Shown: positions 50,242 through 58,033 of the stretch, piece by piece | Layout: each line of letters starts with the position of its first letter | Numbering within the stretch: the stretch's first letter is position 1 | Source: CAWBUW01 sp963792075 | Lineage (GTDB): Bacteria; Chloroflexota; Anaerolineae; Anaerolineales; UBA4823 | NCBI GenBank assembly: GCA_963792075.1 | Contig: CAWBUW010000001.1 | Coordinates: 124,001 to 188,000, forward strand | Length of the DNA: 64,000 nucleotides | Direction: 5' to 3' | Notes under the pieces: generated by a model | The model's input: only the letters and a program-made list of their open reading frames with translations | What the model was told of the DNA's origin: nothing | Database searches by the model: none | Position numbers and translations under genes: made by a program

Positions 50242-51594
50242 CTAAGTGAGGAGCGTCCGCAAGGAAGTGAGCAGCAGGGTATCCTCTTCGGGGAGGACCG
50301 TGCGTGGGTCGAAGAGGATGCGGTCATTTTCAAGCCGGGCAATGATGGGAGGGGTGAAACGGCGCAGGCGCTCCAGGAAGCGGTTGGGGCTGCGCTGGTT
50401 CAGCGCCAGCGCAAAGGTAGGCAGGGATTCATCTGGCAGGCTGCCGCCGCCCACGGTGGAGAGCGTTGGGATCACCTCTCCCTGGCCGAGTAAAGCCATC
50501 CAGGCCTGGGCGCGCTGCTGCAGGTTTTCAGGTGAAGCGGAAATCATGCGCCAGATCGGTACCTGGCTTTTGGCTTCATCCTTGAGATAATGAGCCAGGG
50601 TGGCAGACAGGCCTGCCAGGCAGAGCTTGTCCGCGCGCAGCGCGCGCGCCAGGGGGTGTTTCTTGAGCTTTGCCACCAGCTCGGTTTTGCCGATGATGAT
50701 GCCTGCCTGGGGACCGCCGAGCAGCTTATCCCCCGAAAAGCAGACCAGGTCTGCGCCGCTGGCGAGCAACTCGCCCACCGTGGGTTCGTGTCCCATGCCG
50801 TAGCGGGCGGTATCCAGCAGCGCCCCAGATCCCAGGTCATCCACGACGGGCACCCCTCGTTGGTGGGCTGCCTGGACGATCTCGCCCAGGTCGGGCTCGG
50901 TGGTGAAGCCAACGATGCGGAAGTTGGAGCGGTGGGCACGCATCACCAGCCCTACCGGAGCTGCTTCGAGTGCGTTTTCGTAATCCGCCAGGTGGACGCG
51001 GTTGGTAGCGCCGATCTCCACCAGGCGTGCGCCGGACTGCTGCATGACTTCGGGGATGCGGAAGCCGCCGCCGATCTCCACCAGTTGGGTGCGTGCGATG
51101 AGCACGCTCCGCCGTTTCGCCAACGCGCTGAGCACCAGCAGCACCGCCGCGGCGTTGTTGTTGACGACCAGCGCGGCCTCCGCGCCGGTAAGCTGGCGTA
51201 AGAGCAGCTCGGCGTGTACCAGGCGCGAGCCGCGCTGTCCTTTATCCAGGTCGAATTCCAGGTTGGAATAGCCGCAGGCGACTTCCTGGATGGCGCGCAT
51301 GGCATCTGCGCTGAGTGGGGCCCGTCCCAGGTTCGTGTGCAGGATCACGCCGGTGGCATTGATCACCGGGACGAGCGAAGGAGCAGTCCAGGCGAGGAGT
51401 TGGCCGTGGGCGCGGTGCAGGATTTCAACGGTGCCGGGCACTGCTGCGCCGGTTGCGAACTCGCTGCGGATTTCTTCCAGCGCGGTGCGCAGCGCCTGCA
51501 GGGTCAGGGGGCGTCCATAAGTGGCGATCCATTCCGGCGCGGGGCCAGCTTGTAAAAGTTGGTCTACCGCGGGGAGGCTGCGCAAGTCGGGCAT
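50242..51594 (-). CDS. selA: SelA, L-seryl-tRNA(Sec) selenium transferase
   Basis: SelA converts seryl-tRNA(Sec) to selenocysteinyl-tRNA(Sec) with selenophosphate. It has about 450 residues and is PLP-dependent. Motifs are INATGVILHTNLGRAPLS, NNNAAAVLLVLSALA, SRTQLVEIGG-type ARTQLVEIGGGFRIPEV, and the PLP lysine in CFSGDKLLGGPQAG. ATG 51594 (MPDLRSLPAVDQLL) is chosen; the frame is open further upstream into the next gene, but those residues are not conserved-looking. selB, selD and the tRNA(Sec) gene are not in the window, yet SelA implies a selenoprotein system elsewhere. Confidence 0.93.
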   Translation of the reverse strand: MPDLRSLPAVDQLLQAGPAPEWIATYGRPLTLQALRTALEEIRSEFATGAAVPGTVEILHRAHGQLLAWTAPSLVPVINATGVILHTNLGRAPLSADAMRAIQEVACGYSNLEFDLDKGQRGSRLVHAELLLRQLTGAEAALVVNNNAAAVLLVLSALAKRRSVLIARTQLVEIGGGFRIPEVMQQSGARLVEIGATNRVHLADYENALEAAPVGLVMRAHRSNFRIVGFTTEPDLGEIVQAAHQRGVPVVDDLGSGALLDTARYGMGHEPTVGELLASGADLVCFSGDKLLGGPQAGIIIGKTELVAKLKKHPLARALRADKLCLAGLSATLAHYLKDEAKSQVPIWRMISASPENLQQRAQAWMALLGQGEVIPTLSTVGGGSLPDESLPTFALALNQRSPNRFLERLRRFTPPIIARLENDRILFDPRTVLPEEDTLLLTSLRTLLT

Positions 51595-51602
51595 GGGATT
51601 GG

Positions 51603-51989
51603 TTATGGCTTCCACTGGCTGCGCTCGCTCAGGCGCAGGAGAAATTCGATCAACGCCAGGCCGGCGAGCAAGAGCAGTGCCAGGGCAGGCGTGAGCACGC
51701 GGCCCATCTGGAGCCAGGCAACCGTATCCCCGTAAATGGCGATCCACAGCGATTGGCGCAAAACGATGTTGGGCGTGGCGGGAGCCGCGCCAGGGAAACG
51801 GCGGTTAAGGAAGGCAATGAAGGGCATCACGCTGCCGGCCAGCGCCAGGGTGAGCAAGAGGAAGAACAGCCAGCGCGGTCCCGCGGTGGGAGCGGCAAAG
51901 AGGACCAGGGCTGCCAGACCAAGCCAGCCGCACAGGGTGAGGATTATGGCGGAGGGTAAATAGGCGCGGATGGGTGGAGTGGTTTCCAT
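51603..51989 (-). CDS. Small membrane protein of unknown function
   Basis: This 128-residue protein has four hydrophobic segments (about 9-30, 35-57, 70-90 and 95-117) and a short basic C-terminus (SERSQWKP). I do not recognise a family. It ends eight bases before the selA start on the same strand, so it is probably co-transcribed with selA. Its link to selenium use, if any, is inferred only from position. Confidence 0.65.
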   Translation of the reverse strand: METTPPIRAYLPSAIILTLCGWLGLAALVLFAAPTAGPRWLFFLLLTLALAGSVMPFIAFLNRRFPGAAPATPNIVLRQSLWIAIYGDTVAWLQMGRVLTPALALLLLAGLALIEFLLRLSERSQWKP

Positions 51990-52019
51990 ATTGGCCTAAT
52001 TATACACCTGTGGATATTG

Positions 52020-52062
52020 TAGTGTGTGTGCAGCCCGGCAAAGCCGGGCTGCACACACACTA
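52020..52062. repeat. Palindromic intergenic element, copy 12
   Basis: A 20-bp perfect stem has loop AAA; the arm is TAGTGTGTGTGCAGCCCGGC. It lies seven bases after the dnaK stop and before the small membrane gene, both on the minus strand. Confidence 0.87.
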
Positions 52063-52069
52063 ATTAAAA

Positions 52070-53953
52070 TTATAGGTCGTGGTATTCGCCTTCGACCACT
52101 TCGCCTTCGTCGCTGGGGCCAGGTTGTTTTCCTGGCTGCTGAGTGCCGGGCTGGGAGTAGAGCTGTTGGGTGATGGTTTGCAGCGCAACCTGCAGATCGT
52201 CCGAGAGACGCTTGAGCTGTGCCGGGTCGCGGTTGTCTTTGATGGCCTCGCGCACCGCCTGGATTTTGGCTGTCAGGTCCTGCTGCTGGGGGGCAGGGAT
52301 GCGCTCACCCAGCTCGCGTATGGTTTTTTCGGCCTGGTAGGCCAGGGTATCCGCCTGGTTATGGGCTTCCACCTGCTCTTTGCGCTGGCGGTCGCTGGCT
52401 TCGTGCTCACGCGCTTCTTGCACCTTGTGCTCGATCTCGCTCTTGCTGAGGTTGGTCGAGGCAGTCATGGTGACTTTTTGCTCGCGGCCCGTGGCTTTAT
52501 CGCGTGCGGTGACGTTGAGAATGCCGTTGGCGTCGATGTCGAAAATGACTTCGACCTGCGGCATGCCGCGCGGCGCGGGTGCGATCCCTTCCAGGCGGAA
52601 GCGGCCCAGGCTCATATTGTCGGCTGCCATGGGGCGTTCGCCTTGCAAGACGTGTACGTCCACAGCCGGCTGGCTGTCTTCTGCGGTCGAGAAGACCTCG
52701 GTCTTCTTGACCGGGATGGTGGTGTTGCGCTCGATGAGCACGGTCATCACGCTGCCGAGCGTCTCGACGCCGAGCGAAAGGGGGGTGACGTCCAGCAGGA
52801 GCACGTCTTTCACGTCGCCGGCCAAAACCCCACCCTGGATGGCCGCGCCGACGGCGACGACTTCGTCCGGGTTGACGCCTTTGTGCGGCTCTTTGTTGGT
52901 CAGTGAACGGACCAGTTCCTGGACCATGGGCATGCGGGTAGCGCCGCCCACCAGCACAACTTCCTGCAGTTGGTCCGTCTGCAGGTTAGCGTCCTTGAGC
53001 GCCGCAAAGAACGGGTTGCGCAGGCGTTCGACCAGGTCAGCCGTAAGCTGCTCGAAGTGCGAGCGCGTGAGCTTGAGCGCTAGGTGGCGCGGGCCTGAGG
53101 CATCTGCGGTGATATACGGCAGGTTGATCTCGGTCTCGAGCAGGGTAGAAAGCTCGATTTTAGCCTTTTCTGCGGCTTCGCGCAGGCGCTGCAGGGCCTG
53201 GCGGTCCTGGCGCAGGTCTATGCCGTTGTCGCGCTTGTATTCGTCAGCGGCCCAGCGGACGATCGCTTCATCCCAGTCATCCCCACCCAGGTGGGTATCG
53301 CCGTTGGTGGAGCGCACCTCCACGACACCCTCACCGACTTCGAGCACACTGACGTCGAAGGTACCCCCGCCGAGGTCGAAGACCAGGATGGTCTCATTTG
53401 TCTTCTTGTCCAGGCCATAAGCCAGGGCGGCTGCGGTTGGCTCGTTGATGATGCGCAGCACCTCCAACCCGGCAATCTTGCCGGCGTCTTTGGTGGCCTG
53501 GCGCTGGCTGTCGTTGAAGTAGGCCGGCACCGTAATGACGGCCTTTGAAACCGGCTCGCCGAGGTATGCTTCCGCATCGGCTTTGAGCTTGGCAAGCACC
53601 ATGGCTGAAAGTTCCTGCGGAGAGAGCTCCCGGCCCGTAACCGGGATCTTGACCCGCGCGTCCCCCGCAGGGCCGCGGACTACCTGGTAAGAAACCATCT
53701 TGCGCTCCGCTTCGACTTCATCGTAATGGCGGCCCATGAAGCGCTTGATGGAGTAAACGGTATTGGCCGCGTTGACCACGGCCTGGCGCTTGGCAGTCTG
53801 CCCGACCAGCCGCTCGTTATTTTTATTGAAGGCAATCACCGAAGGGCATAAGCGCGAGCCTTCGGCTGTGGTGATCACGGTCGGTTCTCCGCCTTCCATC
53901 ACCGCCACGACGCTGTTGGTGGTACCCAGATCGATACCGATAATCTTAGACAT
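52070..53953 (-). CDS. dnaK: DnaK, Hsp70 chaperone
   Basis: DnaK is the ATP-driven Hsp70 chaperone. It has 627 residues. Motifs are IGIDLGTTNSVVAVMEGG, VITVPAYFNDSQRQATKDAG, LVFDLGGGTFDVSVLEVG, VVLVGGATRMPMVQELV and the linker DVLLLDVTPLSLG. The substrate domain and helical lid follow, with a C-terminus rich in Gln, Pro and Glu ending GEVVEGEYHDL. grpE and dnaJ are not adjacent. GAGGCGAAA lies before the ATG. No CIRCE operator was seen upstream; an inverted repeat GTTGCA/TGCAAC sits 60-90 bases away. Confidence 0.98.
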   Translation of the reverse strand: MSKIIGIDLGTTNSVVAVMEGGEPTVITTAEGSRLCPSVIAFNKNNERLVGQTAKRQAVVNAANTVYSIKRFMGRHYDEVEAERKMVSYQVVRGPAGDARVKIPVTGRELSPQELSAMVLAKLKADAEAYLGEPVSKAVITVPAYFNDSQRQATKDAGKIAGLEVLRIINEPTAAALAYGLDKKTNETILVFDLGGGTFDVSVLEVGEGVVEVRSTNGDTHLGGDDWDEAIVRWAADEYKRDNGIDLRQDRQALQRLREAAEKAKIELSTLLETEINLPYITADASGPRHLALKLTRSHFEQLTADLVERLRNPFFAALKDANLQTDQLQEVVLVGGATRMPMVQELVRSLTNKEPHKGVNPDEVVAVGAAIQGGVLAGDVKDVLLLDVTPLSLGVETLGSVMTVLIERNTTIPVKKTEVFSTAEDSQPAVDVHVLQGERPMAADNMSLGRFRLEGIAPAPRGMPQVEVIFDIDANGILNVTARDKATGREQKVTMTASTNLSKSEIEHKVQEAREHEASDRQRKEQVEAHNQADTLAYQAEKTIRELGERIPAPQQQDLTAKIQAVREAIKDNRDPAQLKRLSDDLQVALQTITQQLYSQPGTQQPGKQPGPSDEGEVVEGEYHDL

Positions 53954-54416
53954 TTTCGCCTCCTGAAAGCGCAGCCCGGATTAATTGGCCGCGCAGGGAA
54001 ATATTGGTACAGGGTTGCAATTCAATTGTTGTACTGCAACATAATATACCGTTTGTGTGCAAGAAATACGTTAACGACGTATTTGAGACAGATCAACATT
54101 TTGACGTGGCCGCGCGCCGAATCGGATCGAAAGGGCGCGCCGCGTGTCATAACTGTACCAAAATCCGCGGCGGATTGGCCTCTGGGAGGGATTTTAGAGG
54201 ACTGAATTCTTTAACATTTCTAATCCATATTTAGGGAAAATGCCGGATTTGAATTAAAAATGCCCATATATGGGGGTGGGGTGATGGGCCTTGCCCAGAC
54301 TTAGGGAAAAGCTATGCGCTATGATCCGGGAAATGCCCTCCGCAGCGCAACAAAAACCTTTAAGATTTCGAACCTTAAAGATTGGGGTTTTTTTAGGTAA
54401 GCGTAGGTTAAACGTA
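53954..54416. other. AT-rich gap between divergent dnaK and dnaA
   Basis: This gap holds no gene. It contains an inverted repeat GTTGCA (54014-54019) / TGCAAC (54035-54040) on the dnaK side, two copies of TTAGGGAAAA exactly 70 bases apart (54231 and 54301), and a hairpin CTTTAAG/CTTAAAG near 54,360 followed by GGGGTTTTTTT. Such a site next to dnaA would be a natural candidate for an origin, but no consensus DnaA box (TTATNCACA) was found, so an origin call is not supported. Confidence 0.4.
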
Positions 54417-54446
54417 TTGCGCAGAATGCCTGTTTCTTGTTAGAAT
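54417..54446 (+). promoter_or_regulatory. Probable dnaA promoter
   Basis: TTGCGC (54417-54422), an 18-base spacer and TAGAAT (54441-54446) predict a start near 54,453, about 214 bases before the dnaA ATG. Confidence 0.5.
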
Positions 54447-54452
54447 GCTAAT

Positions 54453-54666
54453 GTCGGTAGAAAAGCACCGCAGTTTAACCTGATTGGATGATGGGGCTGC
54501 AGCCCGGATCAGCAGCGGTATGTTTACCTCCAAAGTAATACAAATCTTGGTTTGTATTTTATCCCCTGTTCAGGATTGCTGGCAGGGGCTTGGTGTCTCT
54601 ATCGCTATTTTCGAATTTTTGTTCGAGGAATTGCCTCGATATTCTTTACCAGGAGGTGCAGATCTT
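54453..54666 (+). promoter_or_regulatory. Long structured 5' leader of dnaA
   Basis: This leader has several hairpins: GGGCTGCAGCCC near 54,495, AATACAAA-TCTTGG-TTTGTATT (54537-54558, perfect), CCCCTG/CAGGGG near 54,563-54,587 and CGAGG/CCTCG near 54,624. It ends in the ribosome-binding site AGGAGGTGCAG. The dnaA frame is open through it, but the strong site directly before ATG 54667 argues it is untranslated. No known leader type is recognised. Confidence 0.4.
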
Positions 54667-56016
54667 ATGAAAGCAGAACAAGCTTGGCAAGCCGCAGTAG
54701 GACAGCTCCAAATGGAAATGCCCAAGGCCTCGTATGACACCTGGGTGCGCACCGCCGAGTACGTGGCGTATGAAGACGGTGAGTTTGTGATTGGAGTGCC
54801 CAACGCGTATGCGCGCGATTGGTTAGAAGGCCGTTTGACCAATACGGTTACCCGGCTGCTGACCGGCATGATGAGCCGTTCGGTAGCCGTGCGCTTTGTC
54901 GTCTGGCAAAATAGTGCGGCTGCTCTGGCCGAAGCCGCGGAAGCGGCGGAAGAGAGCGAGCCTCATTCCAATTTCCTTGCGCCCATCCAGTCGCATCTGA
55001 ATGGGCGCTATACCTTCGAGAACTTTGTCGTTGGGGCGAGCAACCGGCTGGCGCACGCAGCCTGCATGGCGGTTGCCGAGCGCCCGGCGCAGGCTTACAA
55101 CCCGCTTTTCCTCTATGGCGGGGTTGGGTTGGGCAAGACCCACCTGCTGCATGCCATTGGCAACTCGTGCGAGCAGCGGGGGCTGTCGGTATTGTATGTT
55201 TCTTCTGAAGAGTTCACCAACGACCTGATCAACGCCATCCGCACCCACACGACCCAGGCGTTCCGCGAGAAATACCGCCGGATGGACGTCTTATTGATCG
55301 ATGATATTCAATTTATTGCCGGTAAGGAATCAACCCAAGAAGAATTTTTCCATACATTTAATACCCTGCATGGCCAGGACAAACAGGTGATCATCTCTTC
55401 TGATCGACCGCCGAAGGCCATGGTGACCCTGGAAGAAAGGCTGCGCTCGCGCTTCGAGTGGGGCCTGACCGCGGATATCCAGCCGCCGGACTTTGAAACC
55501 CGCGTGGCCATCCTGCGTTCCAAAGCGGACCGGGCGGGGTACCGCATGCCTGCCGAAATCCTGGAGACCATCGCCCGGCGGGTGCAGTCTAACATCCGCG
55601 AGCTGGAGGGCGCGCTGACGCGTGTGATGGCGTTCGCCAACCTGAGCAACCTCCCGCTGACGGTGGGCCTGATCGATGCTGCCCTGGCGGACCTGCTGCC
55701 GCGGCGCAACGAGGTTCAAGCCAAAGATGTAGTGAAGGTTGTCTCTGAAGAATTTGGCGTGACGGTCGAGCGTATGCTGGGACGGGACCGTTCACGTGAG
55801 GTGGCCTTGCCGCGGCAGATCGCCATGTACCTGCTGCGCGAGGTGGCCAATAATTCGCTGCCGCAAATTGGCGCCGCTCTGGGCGGGCGCGACCATACCA
55901 CCGTGATGTACGCCTGCGATAAGGTGGCCGACCTGCTCGAGCGGGATGACCGCTTGCGCCGCCAGGTGATCGACATCCGCGAGCAGCTTTTCGGGCAGAC
56001 CGCCCTGGCTGCCTGA
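54667..56016 (+). CDS. dnaA: DnaA, chromosomal replication initiator
   Basis: DnaA is the AAA+ ATPase that opens the replication origin. From ATG 54667 (AGGAGGTGCAGATCTT upstream) it has 449 residues, the normal length. Domain I spans about 1-85 (AWQAAVGQLQMEMPKASYDTW). Walker A is GGVGLGKTHLLHAI, Walker B is DVLLIDDIQFIAGKE, and the arginine-finger region is RLRSRFEWGLTADI. Domain IV has LGRDRSREVALPRQIAMYL and the DnaA-box-binding GGRDHTTVMYACDKV. dnaN does not follow; instead a convergent AI-2E family gene does. Confidence 0.98.
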   Translation: MKAEQAWQAAVGQLQMEMPKASYDTWVRTAEYVAYEDGEFVIGVPNAYARDWLEGRLTNTVTRLLTGMMSRSVAVRFVVWQNSAAALAEAAEAAEESEPHSNFLAPIQSHLNGRYTFENFVVGASNRLAHAACMAVAERPAQAYNPLFLYGGVGLGKTHLLHAIGNSCEQRGLSVLYVSSEEFTNDLINAIRTHTTQAFREKYRRMDVLLIDDIQFIAGKESTQEEFFHTFNTLHGQDKQVIISSDRPPKAMVTLEERLRSRFEWGLTADIQPPDFETRVAILRSKADRAGYRMPAEILETIARRVQSNIRELEGALTRVMAFANLSNLPLTVGLIDAALADLLPRRNEVQAKDVVKVVSEEFGVTVERMLGRDRSREVALPRQIAMYLLREVANNSLPQIGAALGGRDHTTVMYACDKVADLLERDDRLRRQVIDIREQLFGQTALAA

Positions 56017-56037
56017 ACTCCTCGCTTGTTTTCTTCA

Positions 56038-56079
56038 ATATACCCCTGTTGGGGGCGTTAGCCCCCAACAGGGGTATAT
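56038..56079. terminator. Palindromic element, copy 13, likely bidirectional terminator
   Basis: A 19-bp perfect stem has loop GTTA and arm ATATACCCCTGTTGGGGGC. It lies between the convergent dnaA and AI-2E family genes. Unlike most copies it is followed on the plus strand by ATTTTATTCATTTTTT, so it probably works as a terminator there. Confidence 0.75.
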
Positions 56080-56086
56080 ATTTTAT

Positions 56087-57217
56087 TCATTTTTTGCGCC
56101 ACCAGTAGGGGTTCGGCGGGGGCAGCACCGGGAGCGTGTCCTGAGGGGGGAAGGGCTCGAGGTCGAAGAGGTTGGCGTATAGGTAGCGCCCAAGCACGCG
56201 CGCCGAAGCGATCGTGGGCGCGGCCAGCAGGATGCCCAACACTCCGCCCAGCAGCGCGCCGGAGACGATCCCCAGGATGACCACCAGGGGGTGCAGGTGG
56301 ACGCTGCGACCGATGATGCGCGGGATGAGGTAGTTCAAGTCGAACTGCTGGAAGACGACGTGCAGGCCGATGATCAGCAGGGCGAAGGCCCAGTGAGGCA
56401 GCGGCAGCCAGGTGGAGCCGAAGAGCAGCGCCATCAGGGTGGCAATGGTGAGCCAGATCCCATGGCCCACGCTGGGCAGCAGCTCGAGCAGCCCGGCGAG
56501 CATGCCCATACCGAGCGCAAAGGGCAGGCCCAGGACGAAGCTGAGCGCCGTGAAACCGGACGCCACCACCAGGCTGAGCACGAGCTGGCCGCGGAAGAAA
56601 GCTGCCCAGATCTGGGTGATGGCGTCTCGCAGCCGCACGTAATCCTGGCTGAAGGCCGGCGGTACCAGCCCTTCCACCCATTGCTTGAGGCGCTCCCCAT
56701 CCCGCACCAGGTAGAAGGAAACCACGAAGATAAAGATCACCCAGATGACAGATGTGATCACGTTGAGGGCCAGCTCGATCGTTTGGCTGACGACCGGCTC
56801 GAGCATGGCGCTGAAGGCGGCCGCAACCTGTTCGATGATGGCAGTAGTGTTGATCACGTTGCCCGCGATCACGAATTGGCGGCCGAGCAGGTGTTCCACC
56901 TGGCTCAACATCGATGGGTAGTCCAGGTTGGAGCTGGAAAGCTCTGCGCCCAGGGTTGGGATGAACACCAGGGGCAGCGATGCTGCGACGAGGATCAAAA
57001 GGATGTAGCCAAACAGGATCGACAGGCCGCGCCCCAGGTGCAGGCGGTGCTGTAAGAATAGCGCCAGCGGGGAGAGGATATACGCCAGGATGATAGCCAG
57101 GATCAAGGGGGAGATGACAAGGCTGAATCGGAAGAGCAGGTACAGGACGAGAGCCAGGGTGAGTAAAGCAAAAACCAGCTTGACCGAAGGGGACCAGCGC
57201 GGACGCGAATTTTCCAT
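56087..57217 (-). CDS. AI-2E family transporter (PerM/TqsA-like)
   Basis: This membrane protein of 376 residues has about eight helices. The family pattern includes SPLILAIILAYILSPL near the N-terminus, a large extracytoplasmic domain (about 95-145), GQLVLSLVVASGFTALSFVLG and LLPSVGHGIWLTIATLMALL, then a C-terminal ILGIVSGALLGGVLGILLAAP. Members export autoinducer-2, or work as Na+/H+ antiporters or permeases of unknown substrate, so the name is a family label only. CCAGGAGTCCT precedes the ATG. Confidence 0.87.
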   Translation of the reverse strand: MENSRPRWSPSVKLVFALLTLALVLYLLFRFSLVISPLILAIILAYILSPLALFLQHRLHLGRGLSILFGYILLILVAASLPLVFIPTLGAELSSSNLDYPSMLSQVEHLLGRQFVIAGNVINTTAIIEQVAAAFSAMLEPVVSQTIELALNVITSVIWVIFIFVVSFYLVRDGERLKQWVEGLVPPAFSQDYVRLRDAITQIWAAFFRGQLVLSLVVASGFTALSFVLGLPFALGMGMLAGLLELLPSVGHGIWLTIATLMALLFGSTWLPLPHWAFALLIIGLHVVFQQFDLNYLIPRIIGRSVHLHPLVVILGIVSGALLGGVLGILLAAPTIASARVLGRYLYANLFDLEPFPPQDTLPVLPPPNPYWWRKK

Positions 57218-57355
57218 AGGACTCCTGGATGGGTTATTAGGCTAATTCTACCCGCGAAAGGCTAGGTTGGGGGTGAGGGTCTTAGCCTGTCTCTATCGGA
57301 GCAAGAGCCCATGCGCCTGGCTTGCGCCCCGGCACGCTTTTCTTAAAGTAGGGGT

Positions 57356-57398
57356 TTGGGGTATGTATGGGAAGCAAAGCTTCCCATACATACCCCAA
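57356..57398. repeat. Palindromic intergenic element, copy 14
   Basis: A 20-bp perfect stem has loop AAA; the arm is TTGGGGTATGTATGGGAAGC. It lies between divergent genes. The flank CACGCTTTTCTTAAAGTAGGG (57333 onward) nearly matches that of the copy at 40,829. Confidence 0.87.
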
Positions 57399-57414
57399 TT
57401 CCTCTTTCCCCCGG

Positions 57415-57443
57415 TTGACGAACTCTTCAATTTGGGATAGCAT
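57415..57443 (+). promoter_or_regulatory. Promoter directly before the Nudix gene
   Basis: TTGACG (57415-57420), a 17-base spacer and TAGCAT (57438-57443) predict a start at about 57,450, one base before the ATG at 57451. The message is therefore predicted to be leaderless. Confidence 0.65.
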
Positions 57444-57450
57444 GAGTGAG

Positions 57451-57900
57451 ATGAAAATCGGGAAAAATTTTTACGTCAAACCCGCCGGGATTCCTGAAAG
57501 GATCTCCGCCGGCGGCGTGGTGATCCAGAAGCGCCGGGGGCGCTATTACCTGGCGCTCGTGCGTGAGGGGGACCTTTCGGCGTACCTGCTGCCCAAAGGG
57601 GGCGTGGAGGCCGGTAAATCGCTGGAGGATGCCGCCCGGCGGGAGATCCTGGAAGAGGCCGGGTTTAAGGATTTGGAGCTGGTGACTTACCTGGGTGAAC
57701 GGCAGCGGCTGAACTACCAGCGCAGCCGCTGGGTGACCACGCACTACTTCCTGTTCAAGACCTCGGCCCGGCAGGGCAGGCCGACGGACAAAGACCATGC
57801 CTACCGCAGTGAGTGGTTCCCGCTGGACCAACTGCCCGAAATGTTGTGGCCGGACCAGCGCGAGCTGGTGGAAGGCCTGAAGGACCATCTACCTGAGTAA
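57451..57900 (+). CDS. Nudix hydrolase
   Basis: This small cytoplasmic hydrolase (about 149 residues) belongs to the Nudix family, which cleaves nucleoside diphosphates linked to another group. The Nudix box is GGVEAGKSLEDAARREILEE followed by AG; the glutamate expected before the serine is a lysine here, while REILEE is intact. The diadenosine-polyphosphate/NTP-type LPKGGVEAGKS fits MutT/Ap4A-like members. ATG 57451 is chosen because the -10 box covers the upstream in-frame ATG at 57442. The substrate is not known. Confidence 0.85.
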   Translation: MKIGKNFYVKPAGIPERISAGGVVIQKRRGRYYLALVREGDLSAYLLPKGGVEAGKSLEDAARREILEEAGFKDLELVTYLGERQRLNYQRSRWVTTHYFLFKTSARQGRPTDKDHAYRSEWFPLDQLPEMLWPDQRELVEGLKDHLPE

Positions 57901-57910
57901 AGCTTGGGGC

Positions 57911-58019
57911 CGTCCAAAAAGACGAAAACAAGGAGAAAATATACGTACCTGTGGGGGTGGTGCTCCGCACCACCCCCACAGGTACGTATTAATTTTCTTC
58001 CTTTGTTTCTTTTTGGACA
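57911..58019. repeat. Long palindromic element, copy 15
   Basis: The core is a 23-bp perfect stem (57941-57963 with 57967-57989) with loop TCC. Imperfect outer arms carry it to GTCCAAAAAG (57912) and CTTTTTGGAC (ending 58018), so the whole unit is about 108 bases. It lies between the convergent Nudix and PIG-L genes. Its right half, 57988-58019, occurs again at 58,793-58,824. Confidence 0.88.
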
Positions 58020-58033
58020 GCCCCCCTTTCTGA

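Noticed and set aside
54484..54666. Upstream extension of dnaA by 61 codons
   Set aside because: The strong ribosome-binding site directly before ATG 54667 and normal DnaA length fit the later start; the extension is not DnaA-like.
53954..54666. Replication origin beside dnaA
   Set aside because: No cluster of TTATNCACA boxes was found; gene position alone is not enough.
13500..58020. CRISPR array or integron attC sites as explanation of the palindromes
   Set aside because: There is no regular spacing, no constant direct repeat, no integrase or cas gene in the window, and the palindromes lack the R'/R'' box layout of attC.
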